In this document: positions 34,477-43,656 of the stretch, in pieces
Layout of the letters: each line of letters starts with the position of its first letter
Numbering within the stretch: position 1 is the first letter of the stretch
Source: an uncultured Eubacteriales bacterium
GTDB lineage: Bacteria > Bacillota > Clostridia > Oscillospirales > Acutalibacteraceae
Direction: 5' to 3'
NCBI GenBank assembly: GCA_934489895.1
Contig: CAKSST010000007.1
Span: forward strand, 1-64,000
Length of the DNA stretch: 64,000 nt
Position numbers and translations under genes: made by a program
Notes under the pieces: model-generated
The model's database searches: none
What the model was told of the DNA's origin: nothing
The model's input: the letters and a program-made list of their open reading frames with translations, nothing else

Positions 34477-35382
34477 TTTCTCTGTTTTTACGGTTAATTT
34501 AGGATTGTCTTCAATGTAAAAATAAATATCAGAAACAATATCGGTACGCAATATATCTGCACCGTTATCAGCAAGTCTCTTAACAGCCTCCTCTGACGGA
34601 TGACCGTAAAAATTATAATCACCACAGGATATTGCCGCATAGCGCGGTGCTGCTGCTTTTAAAAAAGGGCTGCAGGAAGAAGTGCTACTGCCGTGATGAC
34701 CAACCTTAAGCACATCACATTTTAGATTATTTTCATATTTGTTCATAATATACCGTTCGGTATATTCACCTGCGTCTGCCATGAGCAAAAAGCTTACATC
34801 CTTACATTCGGCTTTCAGCACAACGCTTGCATCATTAACCTCATCACCGTCAGAGCCTTCAAGCCCGCACGAAAGAACATCAAAATCAAACTTGCCTGTG
34901 CCGAAGGTCATATCTTCTTTAATAATTTCAGTATCTATACCGTTATCTCTTATAAGCTTTCTTATCTGTGAAAAGTAATAATCTGTCGAATCGTCTTCAC
35001 CAAAAAGGGTAGTGTAATAAAAACAGCCTATATCAAACTGTGAAAGTATAGAATAAAGTCCGCCTGCATGGTCAGTATGGATGTGGGTAAGTACCAGACT
35101 GTCAATTTTCTCAACACCCGCACGCTTTAGCTTGGCGGCAAGCGCATTACCCGCATCATTTATATTGCCCGTATCAATCAAGGCAATTTTTCCGCCGCTT
35201 TGTACGAGTATAGCGTCCGCTTCACCCACATCAAGCACGGCAAGATAATCACCTGAAAGCTGAGCCCTTAAAATACCGTTAGTCTTTAAAGCAGCTTCAA
35301 TCGGGCGGTAAAATACAGCAATAAGCAAAACGGCAATAATTATGGCAACAATAATAATCTTTCGTTTTATTGATGAACTCAT
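34474..35382 (-). CDS. ComEC C-terminal-like metallo-beta-lactamase-fold hydrolase
   Basis: About 302 residues: an N-terminal signal anchor (about 7-26) and an extracytoplasmic metallo-beta-lactamase domain. LAVLDVGEADAILVQSGGKIALIDTG opens the domain, the metal motif is THIHTDHAGG (HxHxDH), further ligands lie in LLMADAGEYTE and LKVGHHGSSTSS, and the ending ISCGDYNFYGHP is as in the ComEC/Rec2 C-terminal domain. No competence-channel domain is fused, so it is a stand-alone secreted nuclease-like hydrolase. The ATG at 35382 comes seven bases after the ftsK stop; longer readings overlap ftsK and are rejected. Confidence 0.85.
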   Translation of the reverse strand: MSSSIKRKIIIVAIIIAVLLIAVFYRPIEAALKTNGILRAQLSGDYLAVLDVGEADAILVQSGGKIALIDTGNINDAGNALAAKLKRAGVEKIDSLVLTHIHTDHAGGLYSILSQFDIGCFYYTTLFGEDDSTDYYFSQIRKLIRDNGIDTEIIKEDMTFGTGKFDFDVLSCGLEGSDGDEVNDASVVLKAECKDVSFLLMADAGEYTERYIMNKYENNLKCDVLKVGHHGSSTSSCSPFLKAAAPRYAAISCGDYNFYGHPSEEAVKRLADNGADILRTDIVSDIYFYIEDNPKLTVKTEK

Positions 35383-35389
35383 AAACAAA

Positions 35390-37768
35390 TTATTCTTCAG
35401 AAGCCTGTTTCTCCATAAGTTGTGACTTAGATATAAGCACCTTGCGAGGTTTTGAGCCCTCATAAGGACCAACTATTCCGCGTTGCTCCATCTGGTCAAT
35501 AATACGCGCCGCTCTTGCATAGCCAAGCTTCAAGCGTCTTTGCAGCAATGATGTTGACGCCTGTCCTGCTTCAACAACCACATCAATGGCCTGGTCAAGC
35601 ATTACATCTGCACCGTCCTCATCATCAGCCTCAAAGCCACCGCCGCCTTTTGCGCCTTTCTTTGCTTCTTCAACCGCCCGCTTTTCAATTTCATCCATAA
35701 CAGCCTCATCATAATTATTGTCATGATGGCTCTTAACATATTCAACAACTGCGGTAATTTCTTTACTGCTTACAAAACAGCCCTGAACACGCGATGCTTT
35801 GGATGCACCTAAGGGGCTGTATAGCATATCACCCTTTCCAAGCAGTTTTTCTGCACCGCCCACATCAAGAATGGTACGGCTGTCAATCTGTGAAGATACA
35901 GCAAAAGCCACACGGGTGGGAATGTTGGCTTTTATAAGACCTGTAACAACGTCAACCGACGGACGCTGTGTTGCAATAATTAAGTGCATACCTGCGGCAC
36001 GTGCTTTTTGAGCAATACGGCAAATTGATTCTTCAACCTCTTTTGCCGCAGTCATCATAAGGTCAGCAAGCTCGTCAATTATTATAACAATCTGTGACAT
36101 TTTAGGCATATCATCGCTTAACTCTGCAAGCTCATTATAACCTTTGAGATCTCGCACATTATTATCGGCAAACAGCTTATATCTTCTTTCCATCTCAAGC
36201 ACTGCCCAGGACAAAGCACCTGATGCTTTGCGCGGGTCAGTAACAACGGGTACAAGCAAATGGGGGATACCGTTGTAAATGCCAAGCTCAACAACCTTAG
36301 GGTCAATAAGTATAAGCTTAACATCATCAGGACTGGACTTATAAAGTATGCTGATAATTATTGAGTTTATGCAAACAGACTTACCTGAGTTTGTTGCGCC
36401 CGCAATAAGCCCGTGCGGCATATCTGCTATATCACAAACTACCGCATTACCGCCTATATCTCTGCCAAGTGCTGCTGTCAGCTTGCTTTTTGAGTTAACA
36501 AATGCGGGTGACTCAATAATCTCTCTTACAGTAACAAGTGCCGACTTTTTGTTGGGCACCTCAATGCCTACCGCCGCTTTATTGGGAATGGGCGCTTCAA
36601 TACGCACACCCGCGGTAGCAAGATTAAGGGTAATATCGTCAACAAGATTCGTAATACGGTTAATTTTTACACCAGCACTGGGCTGAAGCTCATAACGTGT
36701 AACCACCGGACCGCGTGAAATATCAACAATACGTGTTTCAACACCAAAGCTTTTAAGTGTATCAACAAGCAGCTGTGCAGTCGCGTTCAGATCAGCCGCC
36801 AAAACCTGTCCCATCGCATTATCATTATCCTTAAGCAATGTTACAGGGGGATAACGGTATGCATCATCCTTATTTATATCAATACCGCTGGAGGAGGAAG
36901 AAATATCCTCAAACTCTTTAGGTATTTTTGCATCTTTTTGTTCTTCTTTAACTTCTTTTTTTTCAACTTCTGCGCCAATTTCAGCGGAGGTATCGTTGTA
37001 TGTTTCAATAACCTTTTTGCCCTTTTCACGAACGTTTTCGACCACCTCCTGTGCTTGCGGCTCAGGCGACGGCTCAGGTACGTCAAAGGCATTGCGTTCT
37101 TTAGGCTTTTGCTCCGCCTTTGCTATCTCTTTTTCCTCAGCGTGTCTGTTATAAGCCTCCTCAGCGTGTTTTTCAAGCTCCTGCACAGGCTTTGCCACAG
37201 TCTTAAAGAAACCTATAAGGGTTGTTCCCGTAATAAGCATAAAGAAGACAAACAGCAAAAGTAATACGGTTATAATTGCACCTGTTTTACCAAAAATACT
37301 GAACAAAGAATGTCCTATAAGCGAGCCTATAAAGCCGCCGTTTACGGTACCGGCAAAAGCGGCAGTAAAAGCGGCTGAAAGATGCTCGAAGAACTTAACT
37401 TGCGTATCGGCTACAGTTGAAAAAATATCAACCGCGGCGCAAATAAGTGCCAAAAATACAGATGCCTCTATTATTTTGTTGCGTATCGAGCCCGAAAGCT
37501 TGTTAAGCGCAAACATTATTGCAACCCAGCCAAGCAAAAACGGCAATATGTAGGTGCAGAAGCCAAAAATGCCAAAAAGCACATTGTGCATCCACAGCCA
37601 TACCTTCTGTCCTTTAATAAAAACTATGCAAAGCAAAAACACCGAAATTGCAAACAGCATAACCGATGTAATCTGTCTTTTGCTTTCAGTCATTTCCTTT
37701 TTTTGTTTTGTAATTGCCGTTGCTGTTGAGCTGCTGCTTTTACGCGGTCTTCCCCTTTTAGCTGCCAT
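35390..37768 (-). CDS. ftsK: DNA translocase FtsK/SpoIIIE
   Basis: Septal DNA pump of 792 residues. Basic N-terminus, four transmembrane helices (about 30-190), an acidic/charged linker (about 190-290), then the motor: Walker A AGATNSGKSVCIN near 465, Walker B ILIDPKVVELG and VIIIDELADLMM, and ATQRPSVDVVTG. The last 65 residues are the DNA-reading winged helix (AGQASTSLLQRRLKLGYARA). It can clear chromosomes from the division septum or fill the forespore. Located directly after tepA, as in Bacillus (tepA-spoIIIE), and followed by the metallo-beta-lactamase-fold gene. Confidence 0.94.
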   Translation of the reverse strand: MAAKRGRPRKSSSSTATAITKQKKEMTESKRQITSVMLFAISVFLLCIVFIKGQKVWLWMHNVLFGIFGFCTYILPFLLGWVAIMFALNKLSGSIRNKIIEASVFLALICAAVDIFSTVADTQVKFFEHLSAAFTAAFAGTVNGGFIGSLIGHSLFSIFGKTGAIITVLLLLFVFFMLITGTTLIGFFKTVAKPVQELEKHAEEAYNRHAEEKEIAKAEQKPKERNAFDVPEPSPEPQAQEVVENVREKGKKVIETYNDTSAEIGAEVEKKEVKEEQKDAKIPKEFEDISSSSSGIDINKDDAYRYPPVTLLKDNDNAMGQVLAADLNATAQLLVDTLKSFGVETRIVDISRGPVVTRYELQPSAGVKINRITNLVDDITLNLATAGVRIEAPIPNKAAVGIEVPNKKSALVTVREIIESPAFVNSKSKLTAALGRDIGGNAVVCDIADMPHGLIAGATNSGKSVCINSIIISILYKSSPDDVKLILIDPKVVELGIYNGIPHLLVPVVTDPRKASGALSWAVLEMERRYKLFADNNVRDLKGYNELAELSDDMPKMSQIVIIIDELADLMMTAAKEVEESICRIAQKARAAGMHLIIATQRPSVDVVTGLIKANIPTRVAFAVSSQIDSRTILDVGGAEKLLGKGDMLYSPLGASKASRVQGCFVSSKEITAVVEYVKSHHDNNYDEAVMDEIEKRAVEEAKKGAKGGGGFEADDEDGADVMLDQAIDVVVEAGQASTSLLQRRLKLGYARAARIIDQMEQRGIVGPYEGSKPRKVLISKSQLMEKQASEE

Positions 37769-37787
37769 TACGCTAGTTACACTCCCA

Positions 37788-38465
37788 CTAATTTTGTTGC
37801 TCTATCATTTCATATAAACACGCAATTGCGTCTTTTAATTCACCCAAATTATCAATCAGCCCCGTATCAACAGCGCTTGTACCGTCAATTATAGTGCCTA
37901 CATCTGCCACAAGCTGTCCAACATTCATCATCAGCCTTGTAAATTCTTCGGCAGAAATTTTTGAATTTTTGGTTACAAAGCTTGTAATACGCTGCTGCAT
38001 ACGCTCAAGATAATTAAGCGCCTGCGGCACACCCATAACCACACCGTTAACGCGTACAGGGTGTATTGTCATAGTTGCCGACGGTACTATAAAAGACCTT
38101 TTTGCCGCCACCGCAAGCGGCACGCCTATAGAATGTCCGCCGCCCAGCACAATTGAAACAGTAGGCTTTTTCATACCTGCAATCAGCTCTGCAATGGCAA
38201 GGCCTGCCTCAACATCACCGCCCACCGTATTAAGAAGCACCAAAAGCCCGTCAATATTGGGGTCTTCTTCAATGCCTACAAGCTGGGGAATAACATGCTC
38301 ATACTTGGTAGTTTTACTTTGGGGCGGCAATACTGTATGTCCCTCAATTTCACCAATTATGGTAAGGCAGTATATTTTATGCTTACCGTTTGTAACGCCT
38401 TGATTGCCAAGCTCCTTTATTTGCTCAAGCTGTTCGTTATCAAAAGTTTGATTATTGTCTTCCAT
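37788..38465 (-). CDS. tepA: TepA-type ClpP-like protease
   Basis: ClpP/crotonase-fold protein of 225 residues related to TepA (YmfB) of Bacillus. LTIIGEIEGHTVLPPQSKTTKYEHVIPQL, LLVLLNTVGGDVEAGLAIAE and the nucleophile region VLGGGHSIGVPLAVA (Ser) with MTIHPVR (His) are visible. By family it is a cytoplasmic or membrane-attached peptidase linked to protein export or degradation of small spore proteins. AAAGGTG lies six bases before the ATG at 38465. It heads the tepA-ftsK operon, a conserved firmicute arrangement. Confidence 0.88.
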   Translation of the reverse strand: MEDNNQTFDNEQLEQIKELGNQGVTNGKHKIYCLTIIGEIEGHTVLPPQSKTTKYEHVIPQLVGIEEDPNIDGLLVLLNTVGGDVEAGLAIAELIAGMKKPTVSIVLGGGHSIGVPLAVAAKRSFIVPSATMTIHPVRVNGVVMGVPQALNYLERMQQRITSFVTKNSKISAEEFTRLMMNVGQLVADVGTIIDGTSAVDTGLIDNLGELKDAIACLYEMIEQQN

Positions 38466-38557
38466 TATTAACACCTTTCGTTTCTTTTAGTATTTGAAAC
38501 AAAGGTGTTATACATACATAAATTTATTATACTATCAATATATAGAAAGTTCAAGTT

Positions 38558-40459
38558 TTAAGAATTATTTGTAACCAAAGCCACTTGATCAGAAAGCTCA
38601 GCCCATTTTTCATATAACGCGTCAATTTGCTGTCGGTTCTCTTCAAGGCTTGCAGAAAGGCGGATTATTTCCTCATAATCCGCAGCCGCCGCTTCCATAT
38701 CCTTTTGAATCTGCTCTGACAGGCTTTCAGCCCGCTCAATCAACTCTTCGGTATGTGTAAGCTCACTTTTCAGCTTGCGCAAATTAGCCGCCTTTTGTTT
38801 TGCCTCGTGGTAGCTTTTGCCGCCCTGCCCCATTATCTTTTTAGGTTTTTGCTCTGTGGCTGCAGTTCTTTGCGCACGTGCGGTAATGTAGGCGTCATAT
38901 CCGCCCTCGTATATAGCAATGCCGTCAGTCTTTAATTCTGCCACGCGTGAGGCAATTTTATTTATAAAATAACGGTCGTGCGATACAGCAAGTACAGTAC
39001 CCTCATACTCGGACAGCACCCGCTCAAGTGCATTGCGTGAATTTATATCAAGATGATTTGTAGGTTCGTCCAAAAACAGCAAATTAGCACCCGAGCATAA
39101 AAGCCTGCACAGCATAAGGCGCGCTTTTTCGCCGCCGCTTAAATCACCTATAACCTTAAAAACATCGTCACCGACAAACAAAAATGCTGCAAGGCAGTTT
39201 CTTATATCCGTAAGCTCCATGCGCGGATAAGCATTCTGCATACACTCAAGCACAGTCTCGCTGTCGTTAAGTGTGGTGCCCAGCTGGTCAAAATACCCCA
39301 CCTTAACACCTGCGCCAAAGGTAATTCTGCCGCGGCGGTCAAGCAGTTGCTTCAGCAGGGTGGTTTTGCCCACGCCGTTATCGCCTAAAATAAAAACCTT
39401 TTCTGCCTTTTCAAGCTTCATACTTACATTCTCATAAAGAGTTTTATCCTTAAAATTTGCAGTAAGTTTATCGGCGCTCAGCACATCGTTGCCCGAAAAA
39501 GCAATGGGCTTTACACAAAAACGTGCCTGCTTTTGCACAGCATCGGGTATTTCAAGGTCTTTAAGCAAGCGGTCAATCTGCTTTTGCTTGCTTTCTGCCA
39601 TTCGGATATTACGCTCACGGTTAAACTGATGCTGCTGCTTTATTATACCCTCAATACGCTCAGCCTCTTTCATAGTATTTTCGTGCCTGCGGCCAACCGT
39701 CTTCCTCCGCAGCTCCTTTTGCTCGGCAAAGCGTGTATAATTGCCCGCAAAGCAATGCACCTTGCGGTTTTCAATTTCTATTGTTTTGTTTGTAACCTTA
39801 TCTAAAAAATAACGGTCGTGTGATATTATTATTGCCGCACCGTTAAAGTCTTTTATATACTCTTCAAGCCATTCAATGCCGGCAATATCCAGATGGTTTG
39901 TGGGCTCGTCAAGCAATAACAAATCAGACTGCGCAAGCAACAACTTTGCAAACCCTATTTTTGCACGCTGTCCGCCGCTTTGGGTGGTAACACAAAGCTT
40001 TTGGTCAGCATCGCTAAAACCTAAACCCGATAAAGTAGACGCCGTACGGCTTTTATAAGTGAGTCCGCCCTTAGCAATAAACGCTTCCCTTAGTTGCTGT
40101 TGCTTTTCAATAAGCTGTGCGTTTGTTTGGGTTTCAAGCTTCTTGTTAATGCAGTCAAGCTCACGCTCGGTCTGCATCAAATCGTCAAAAACCGAAAGAG
40201 TTTCTTCGTAAACCGTTTTTTGTGAATCGCGGCAGGCAAACTGGCTTAAAATACCCACCCTGGTTCCAAAGGGCAGATTTATATTTCCGCCTTCAACCGC
40301 AAGATTGCCGGTTATAAGATTAAAAAGGGTTGTCTTGCCCGTACCGTTAGCGCCTATTAAACCTGCTTTTTCATTCTTTTCAATTGAAAAAGATGCCTTT
40401 TCGAACAGCACGCGTCCGCCGAAGCCCATAGTAAGCTCACTGACGCTTAATACTGACAT
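38558..40459 (-). CDS. ABC-F family ATP-binding protein
   Basis: Duplicated ABC ATPase of 633 residues without membrane domains. First cassette: GANGTGKTTLFNLI, signature QSGGQRAKIGFAKLLL, LLLDEPTNHLDIAGIEWLEE. Linker with RRKTVGRRHENTMKEAERIEG. Second cassette: LGDNGVGKTTLLKQL, LSGGEKARLMLCRLL, LFLDEPTNHLDINSR. The C-terminal 90 residues are a coiled coil (KLKSELTHTEELIERAE), as in YdiF/Uup. ABC-F proteins bind ribosomes and relieve stalling or confer ribosome protection; which applies is not decidable here. Divergent from metG. Confidence 0.92.
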   Translation of the reverse strand: MSVLSVSELTMGFGGRVLFEKASFSIEKNEKAGLIGANGTGKTTLFNLITGNLAVEGGNINLPFGTRVGILSQFACRDSQKTVYEETLSVFDDLMQTERELDCINKKLETQTNAQLIEKQQQLREAFIAKGGLTYKSRTASTLSGLGFSDADQKLCVTTQSGGQRAKIGFAKLLLAQSDLLLLDEPTNHLDIAGIEWLEEYIKDFNGAAIIISHDRYFLDKVTNKTIEIENRKVHCFAGNYTRFAEQKELRRKTVGRRHENTMKEAERIEGIIKQQHQFNRERNIRMAESKQKQIDRLLKDLEIPDAVQKQARFCVKPIAFSGNDVLSADKLTANFKDKTLYENVSMKLEKAEKVFILGDNGVGKTTLLKQLLDRRGRITFGAGVKVGYFDQLGTTLNDSETVLECMQNAYPRMELTDIRNCLAAFLFVGDDVFKVIGDLSGGEKARLMLCRLLCSGANLLFLDEPTNHLDINSRNALERVLSEYEGTVLAVSHDRYFINKIASRVAELKTDGIAIYEGGYDAYITARAQRTAATEQKPKKIMGQGGKSYHEAKQKAANLRKLKSELTHTEELIERAESLSEQIQKDMEAAAADYEEIIRLSASLEENRQQIDALYEKWAELSDQVALVTNNS

Positions 40460-40516
40460 TTTAACCCCTCCTCTTTAACTTAATAATATTATCATAAATA
40501 ATATAGCGTTTTCAAC

Positions 40517-40544
40517 TTGTTTTTTGCTGATATTCTGTTATAAT
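40517..40544 (+). promoter_or_regulatory. Promoter of metG
   Basis: TTGTTT (40517-40522), 16-base spacer, perfect TATAAT (40539-40544). The leader of about 100 bases carries a hairpin at 40609-40630 whose last stem base is about five bases from the GGAG ribosome binding site. Confidence 0.6.
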
Positions 40545-40647
40545 GGTTAGGGTAATAAATTTTAAAAGAAAATTTATCTATATCAATTAAAGTGATTGTA
40601 AATATTAATGCCGAAAACCGTTCGGCATTGGTTTTGGAGTGTGTTAT

Positions 40648-42564
40648 ATGGATAACAAAAAGTTTTATATCACTACTGCAATAGCATACACATCGCGAAA
40701 ACCGCACATAGGTAACACCTATGACATTGTGCTTGCCGATATGATTGCCCGCTACAAGCGTATGAAGGGTTTTGATGTGCTGTTTCAGACAGGCTCTGAT
40801 GAGCACGGTCAGAAAATAGAAGAATGTGCTAAAGACGCAGGAGTAACGCCTAAAGAGTATGTTGACGGTATTTCCGAGCAGATAAAAGCTGTTTGGGACA
40901 GTATGAACGTGACATATGACAAGTTTATACGCACCACCGATGATTATCACGAGGATGCCGTTAAAGCAATATTTAAAAAGCTTTATGAGCAGGGCGATAT
41001 CTACAAAGGCAAATACAAAGGCAAATACTGTGTTCCTTGTGAGTCATTTTTTACCCAATCACAGCTTGTTGACGGCAAATGCCCCGACTGCGGACGTGAG
41101 GTAAAAGATGCCAGTGAAGAGGCTTATTTTTTAAAACTATCAAAGTACCAGGATCAGTTGCTTGAATACTATAACAACACTCCTGATTTGTTTATGCCGG
41201 CTTCCCGCAAGGCTGAAATGGTAAACAACTTTATAAGACCCGGTCTTGCAGATTTGTGCGTTTCCCGCTCCTCTTTCAAGTGGGGTATTCCGGTTGATTT
41301 TGATGACAAGCACGTAATTTATGTTTGGATTGACGCTCTTTCAAACTATATTACAGGTCTTGGATACCATCCAGACGGAAGCGGTGAAAAATACAGCAAA
41401 TACTGGCCTGCAGACCTTCACGTTATAGGCAAGGATATTGTGCGTTTCCACACAATTTATTGGCCGATTATACTGCTTGCTTTAGGTGAACCCTTACCAA
41501 AGCAAGTGCTTGCACACCCCTGGCTTTTGTTTGCTGAGGATAAAATGAGCAAATCCAAAGGCAACGTTATTTACGCTGATGAGCTTGCAAACCGCTTCGG
41601 CACAGATGCTGTACGTTATTATTTGCTTTGTGAGATGCCCTTTGCGCAGGACGGCAGCATCACCTATGAAAGTTTTATAAACCGTTTTAACTCTGACCTT
41701 GCAAACACTTTAGGCAACCTCGTAAACCGCAGCATTGCAATGGCAAACAAGTATTTTGACGGCAAGGTTAAAAGGGGTGAGAACGATGCTCTCGGCAGCG
41801 AGCTTGTTGCCGCCGCAGGCGATACCGTTCAAAAGTATTTTGAGCTTATGGATAAATACCACAACGCTGACGCTGTTGATACAGTAATGGCTTTTGCAAA
41901 GCGATGCAATAAGTATATTGACGAAACTGCGCCCTGGACACTGGCTAAGGATGAGGTCAACCGCGCACAGCTTGAAGCAGTGCTTTATAATCTGCTTGAA
42001 GGCATACGCGTGCTCTCGGTAATGCTGTCCCCCATTATTCCTGAATCTGCCCAAAAAATTCAAGCTCAGCTTCGCATCGATAACTCAAGCTTTGATTTCG
42101 GCACTGTTGATACTTATTCGGTAGGTACTGCCGAGCCCTTGTTTGCCCGTATTGACCTTGAAAAAACTTTGGCAGAGCTTGCAGCCGAGCAGGAAGAAAA
42201 AACAAAAACCAACCCCGTTGCAGAAGAAATGGTAGGCATTTCCCAAATAGGCATTGACGATTTTGTTAAAACCGACCTGCGCGCCGCAAAAATCACCGCT
42301 TGTGAAGGTGTTAAAGGCGCTAAAAAGCTGTTAAAATTAACACTTGACGACGGCACAGGCAATCCCCGCACAGTAGCATCGGGTATTGCAAAGTACTACA
42401 CACCTGAACAGCTCATAGGCAAAACTGTTGTTTTGGTAGCGAACCTTAAACCCGCCAAGCTTTGCGGCGTTGAAAGCTGCGGTATGATTTTAGCCGCTAC
42501 CGACGGTGACGATGTTAAGGTTATATTCGTTGACGGCGTAACCCCCGGCAGCAAAATAAGCTAA
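40648..42564 (+). CDS. metG: Methionyl-tRNA synthetase
   Basis: Charges tRNA-Met; 638 residues. The HIGH-type motif is YTSRKPHIGNTY, the zinc knuckle uses CVPCESF and CPDCGRE, VIYVWIDALSNYITGLGY and HVIGKDIVRFHTIYWP are core motifs, and KMSKSKGN is the KMSKS loop near residue 300. The C-terminal 100 residues are a Trbp111-type tRNA-binding domain (FVKTDLRAAKITACEGVKGA). GGAG lies eight bases before the ATG at 40648; the GTG at 40639 is rejected. Its stop overlaps the tatD start (TAATG), a conserved metG-tatD pair. Confidence 0.95.
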   Translation: MDNKKFYITTAIAYTSRKPHIGNTYDIVLADMIARYKRMKGFDVLFQTGSDEHGQKIEECAKDAGVTPKEYVDGISEQIKAVWDSMNVTYDKFIRTTDDYHEDAVKAIFKKLYEQGDIYKGKYKGKYCVPCESFFTQSQLVDGKCPDCGREVKDASEEAYFLKLSKYQDQLLEYYNNTPDLFMPASRKAEMVNNFIRPGLADLCVSRSSFKWGIPVDFDDKHVIYVWIDALSNYITGLGYHPDGSGEKYSKYWPADLHVIGKDIVRFHTIYWPIILLALGEPLPKQVLAHPWLLFAEDKMSKSKGNVIYADELANRFGTDAVRYYLLCEMPFAQDGSITYESFINRFNSDLANTLGNLVNRSIAMANKYFDGKVKRGENDALGSELVAAAGDTVQKYFELMDKYHNADAVDTVMAFAKRCNKYIDETAPWTLAKDEVNRAQLEAVLYNLLEGIRVLSVMLSPIIPESAQKIQAQLRIDNSSFDFGTVDTYSVGTAEPLFARIDLEKTLAELAAEQEEKTKTNPVAEEMVGISQIGIDDFVKTDLRAAKITACEGVKGAKKLLKLTLDDGTGNPRTVASGIAKYYTPEQLIGKTVVLVANLKPAKLCGVESCGMILAATDGDDVKVIFVDGVTPGSKIS

Positions 42565-43352
42565 TGCTGACAGCAATTGAAAATTTAACACCGCAGGGTG
42601 AAATATTTGATACACACGCCCATTATAACGATATAGCCTTTGCGCAGGACAGCGCAACTTTATTCGATCAGTTAAAGCTGTTTAATGTAATCGGCGGTAT
42701 AACCTGCGGTTGCGATATTAAAAGCACCCGCGATAGTATTACACTCGTAAAGCGGACAAAAAACTGGTATGCTGCCGCAGGCTTTCATCCCGAAAATTTA
42801 CCGCAAAGCCTTGAGAATATTGATGGAATTATACCATTTTTATCAGAAGAAAAGGTTGTTGCCGTAGGTGAAATAGGTCTTGATTATTATTGGAATTTAT
42901 TTCCGAAAGAGCATCAAATAAACTGTTTTGTACGTCAGATTGAAATTGCAAAAGAGCATAATCTGCCCGCAATAGTCCACGACCGCGAATCCCACGGCGA
43001 TGTGCTGAGCATTTTAAAAGAGCACAAACCGCGCGGCGTTGTACACTGCTTTTCAGGCAGTGCCCAGACCGCTTCCGAAATAATAAAGCTTGGTATGTAC
43101 ATCGGCATCGGCGGTGTTGTAACTTTTAAAAACGCCCGCAAAACCACAGAGGTTGTTGAAGCAATTCCGCTTGAACGTATTTTGCTTGAAACCGATGCGC
43201 CATATTTGGCGCCCGAACCCTACCGCGGGAAACAAAATCATTCAGGAATGATTATTTTTGTTGCGCAAAAAATTGCGCAGATAAAAGGAACGGATACTGC
43301 TGCCGTTTTAAAAATTTGCAATCAGAATGCTTTTGATTTGTTTGATTTTTGA
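42564..43352 (+). CDS. tatD: TatD family metal-dependent hydrolase
   Basis: Amidohydrolase-fold DNase-like protein of 262 residues. Metal motifs: IFDTHAHYND (HxH), VAVGEIGLDYYW (Glu), LPAIVHDRESHGD (His), VVHCFSG (His) and LLETDAPYLAPEPYRGKQN (Asp). The family cuts DNA 3' ends and may act in repair or quality control. Its start overlaps the metG stop, so it is translated with metG. rsmA and ksgA, which follow in some genomes, are absent. Confidence 0.93.
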   Translation: MLTAIENLTPQGEIFDTHAHYNDIAFAQDSATLFDQLKLFNVIGGITCGCDIKSTRDSITLVKRTKNWYAAAGFHPENLPQSLENIDGIIPFLSEEKVVAVGEIGLDYYWNLFPKEHQINCFVRQIEIAKEHNLPAIVHDRESHGDVLSILKEHKPRGVVHCFSGSAQTASEIIKLGMYIGIGGVVTFKNARKTTEVVEAIPLERILLETDAPYLAPEPYRGKQNHSGMIIFVAQKIAQIKGTDTAAVLKICNQNAFDLFDF

Positions 43353-43410
43353 AAGAATAATCCCAATATGTTTCGCAAATAATATTTGTGAAAGAGGGGT
43401 GAATTCTTTT

Positions 43411-43527
43411 ATGAATAACAATAATAACAACGGTAAAAACAAGCAGAACAATAAGCCCACAGATAAAAAGCCCGTTGATAAAAACAATCAGCCCGAGGCT
43501 GACAATAATCCTACTTCACGCCAATAA
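43411..43527 (+). CDS. 38-residue Asn/Lys/Pro-rich low-complexity peptide
   Basis: Hydrophilic peptide beginning MNNNNNNGKNKQNNKPTD and rich in Asn, Lys, Pro and Asp, without any fold. GAGGGGTG lies nine bases before the ATG and a strong terminator follows, which supports real translation. It is downstream of tatD. Function unknown; such peptides are often abundant small proteins of sporulating cells, but there is nothing specific here. Confidence 0.5.
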   Translation: MNNNNNNGKNKQNNKPTDKKPVDKNNQPEADNNPTSRQ

Positions 43528-43547
43528 TTTAATCTTTTATACTTTAT

Positions 43548-43590
43548 AACCTGTCGAAAACATTTTTATTGCTTTCGGCAGGTTATTTTT
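43548..43590 (+). terminator. Hairpin terminator
   Basis: A 12-bp stem (43548-43559 with 43573-43584, one G:T pair), then ATTTTT. Confidence 0.82.
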
Positions 43591-43656
43591 AGTATTGAAA
43601 ATAATTATGTTTTGCAGTATTATACAATAATAATAATAAATTTTTATGAAAGAAGT

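Noticed and set aside
40492..40950. Long minus-strand frame opposite the metG start
   Set aside because: It overlaps the metG promoter and its well-supported N-terminus, has no family features and no ribosome binding site.
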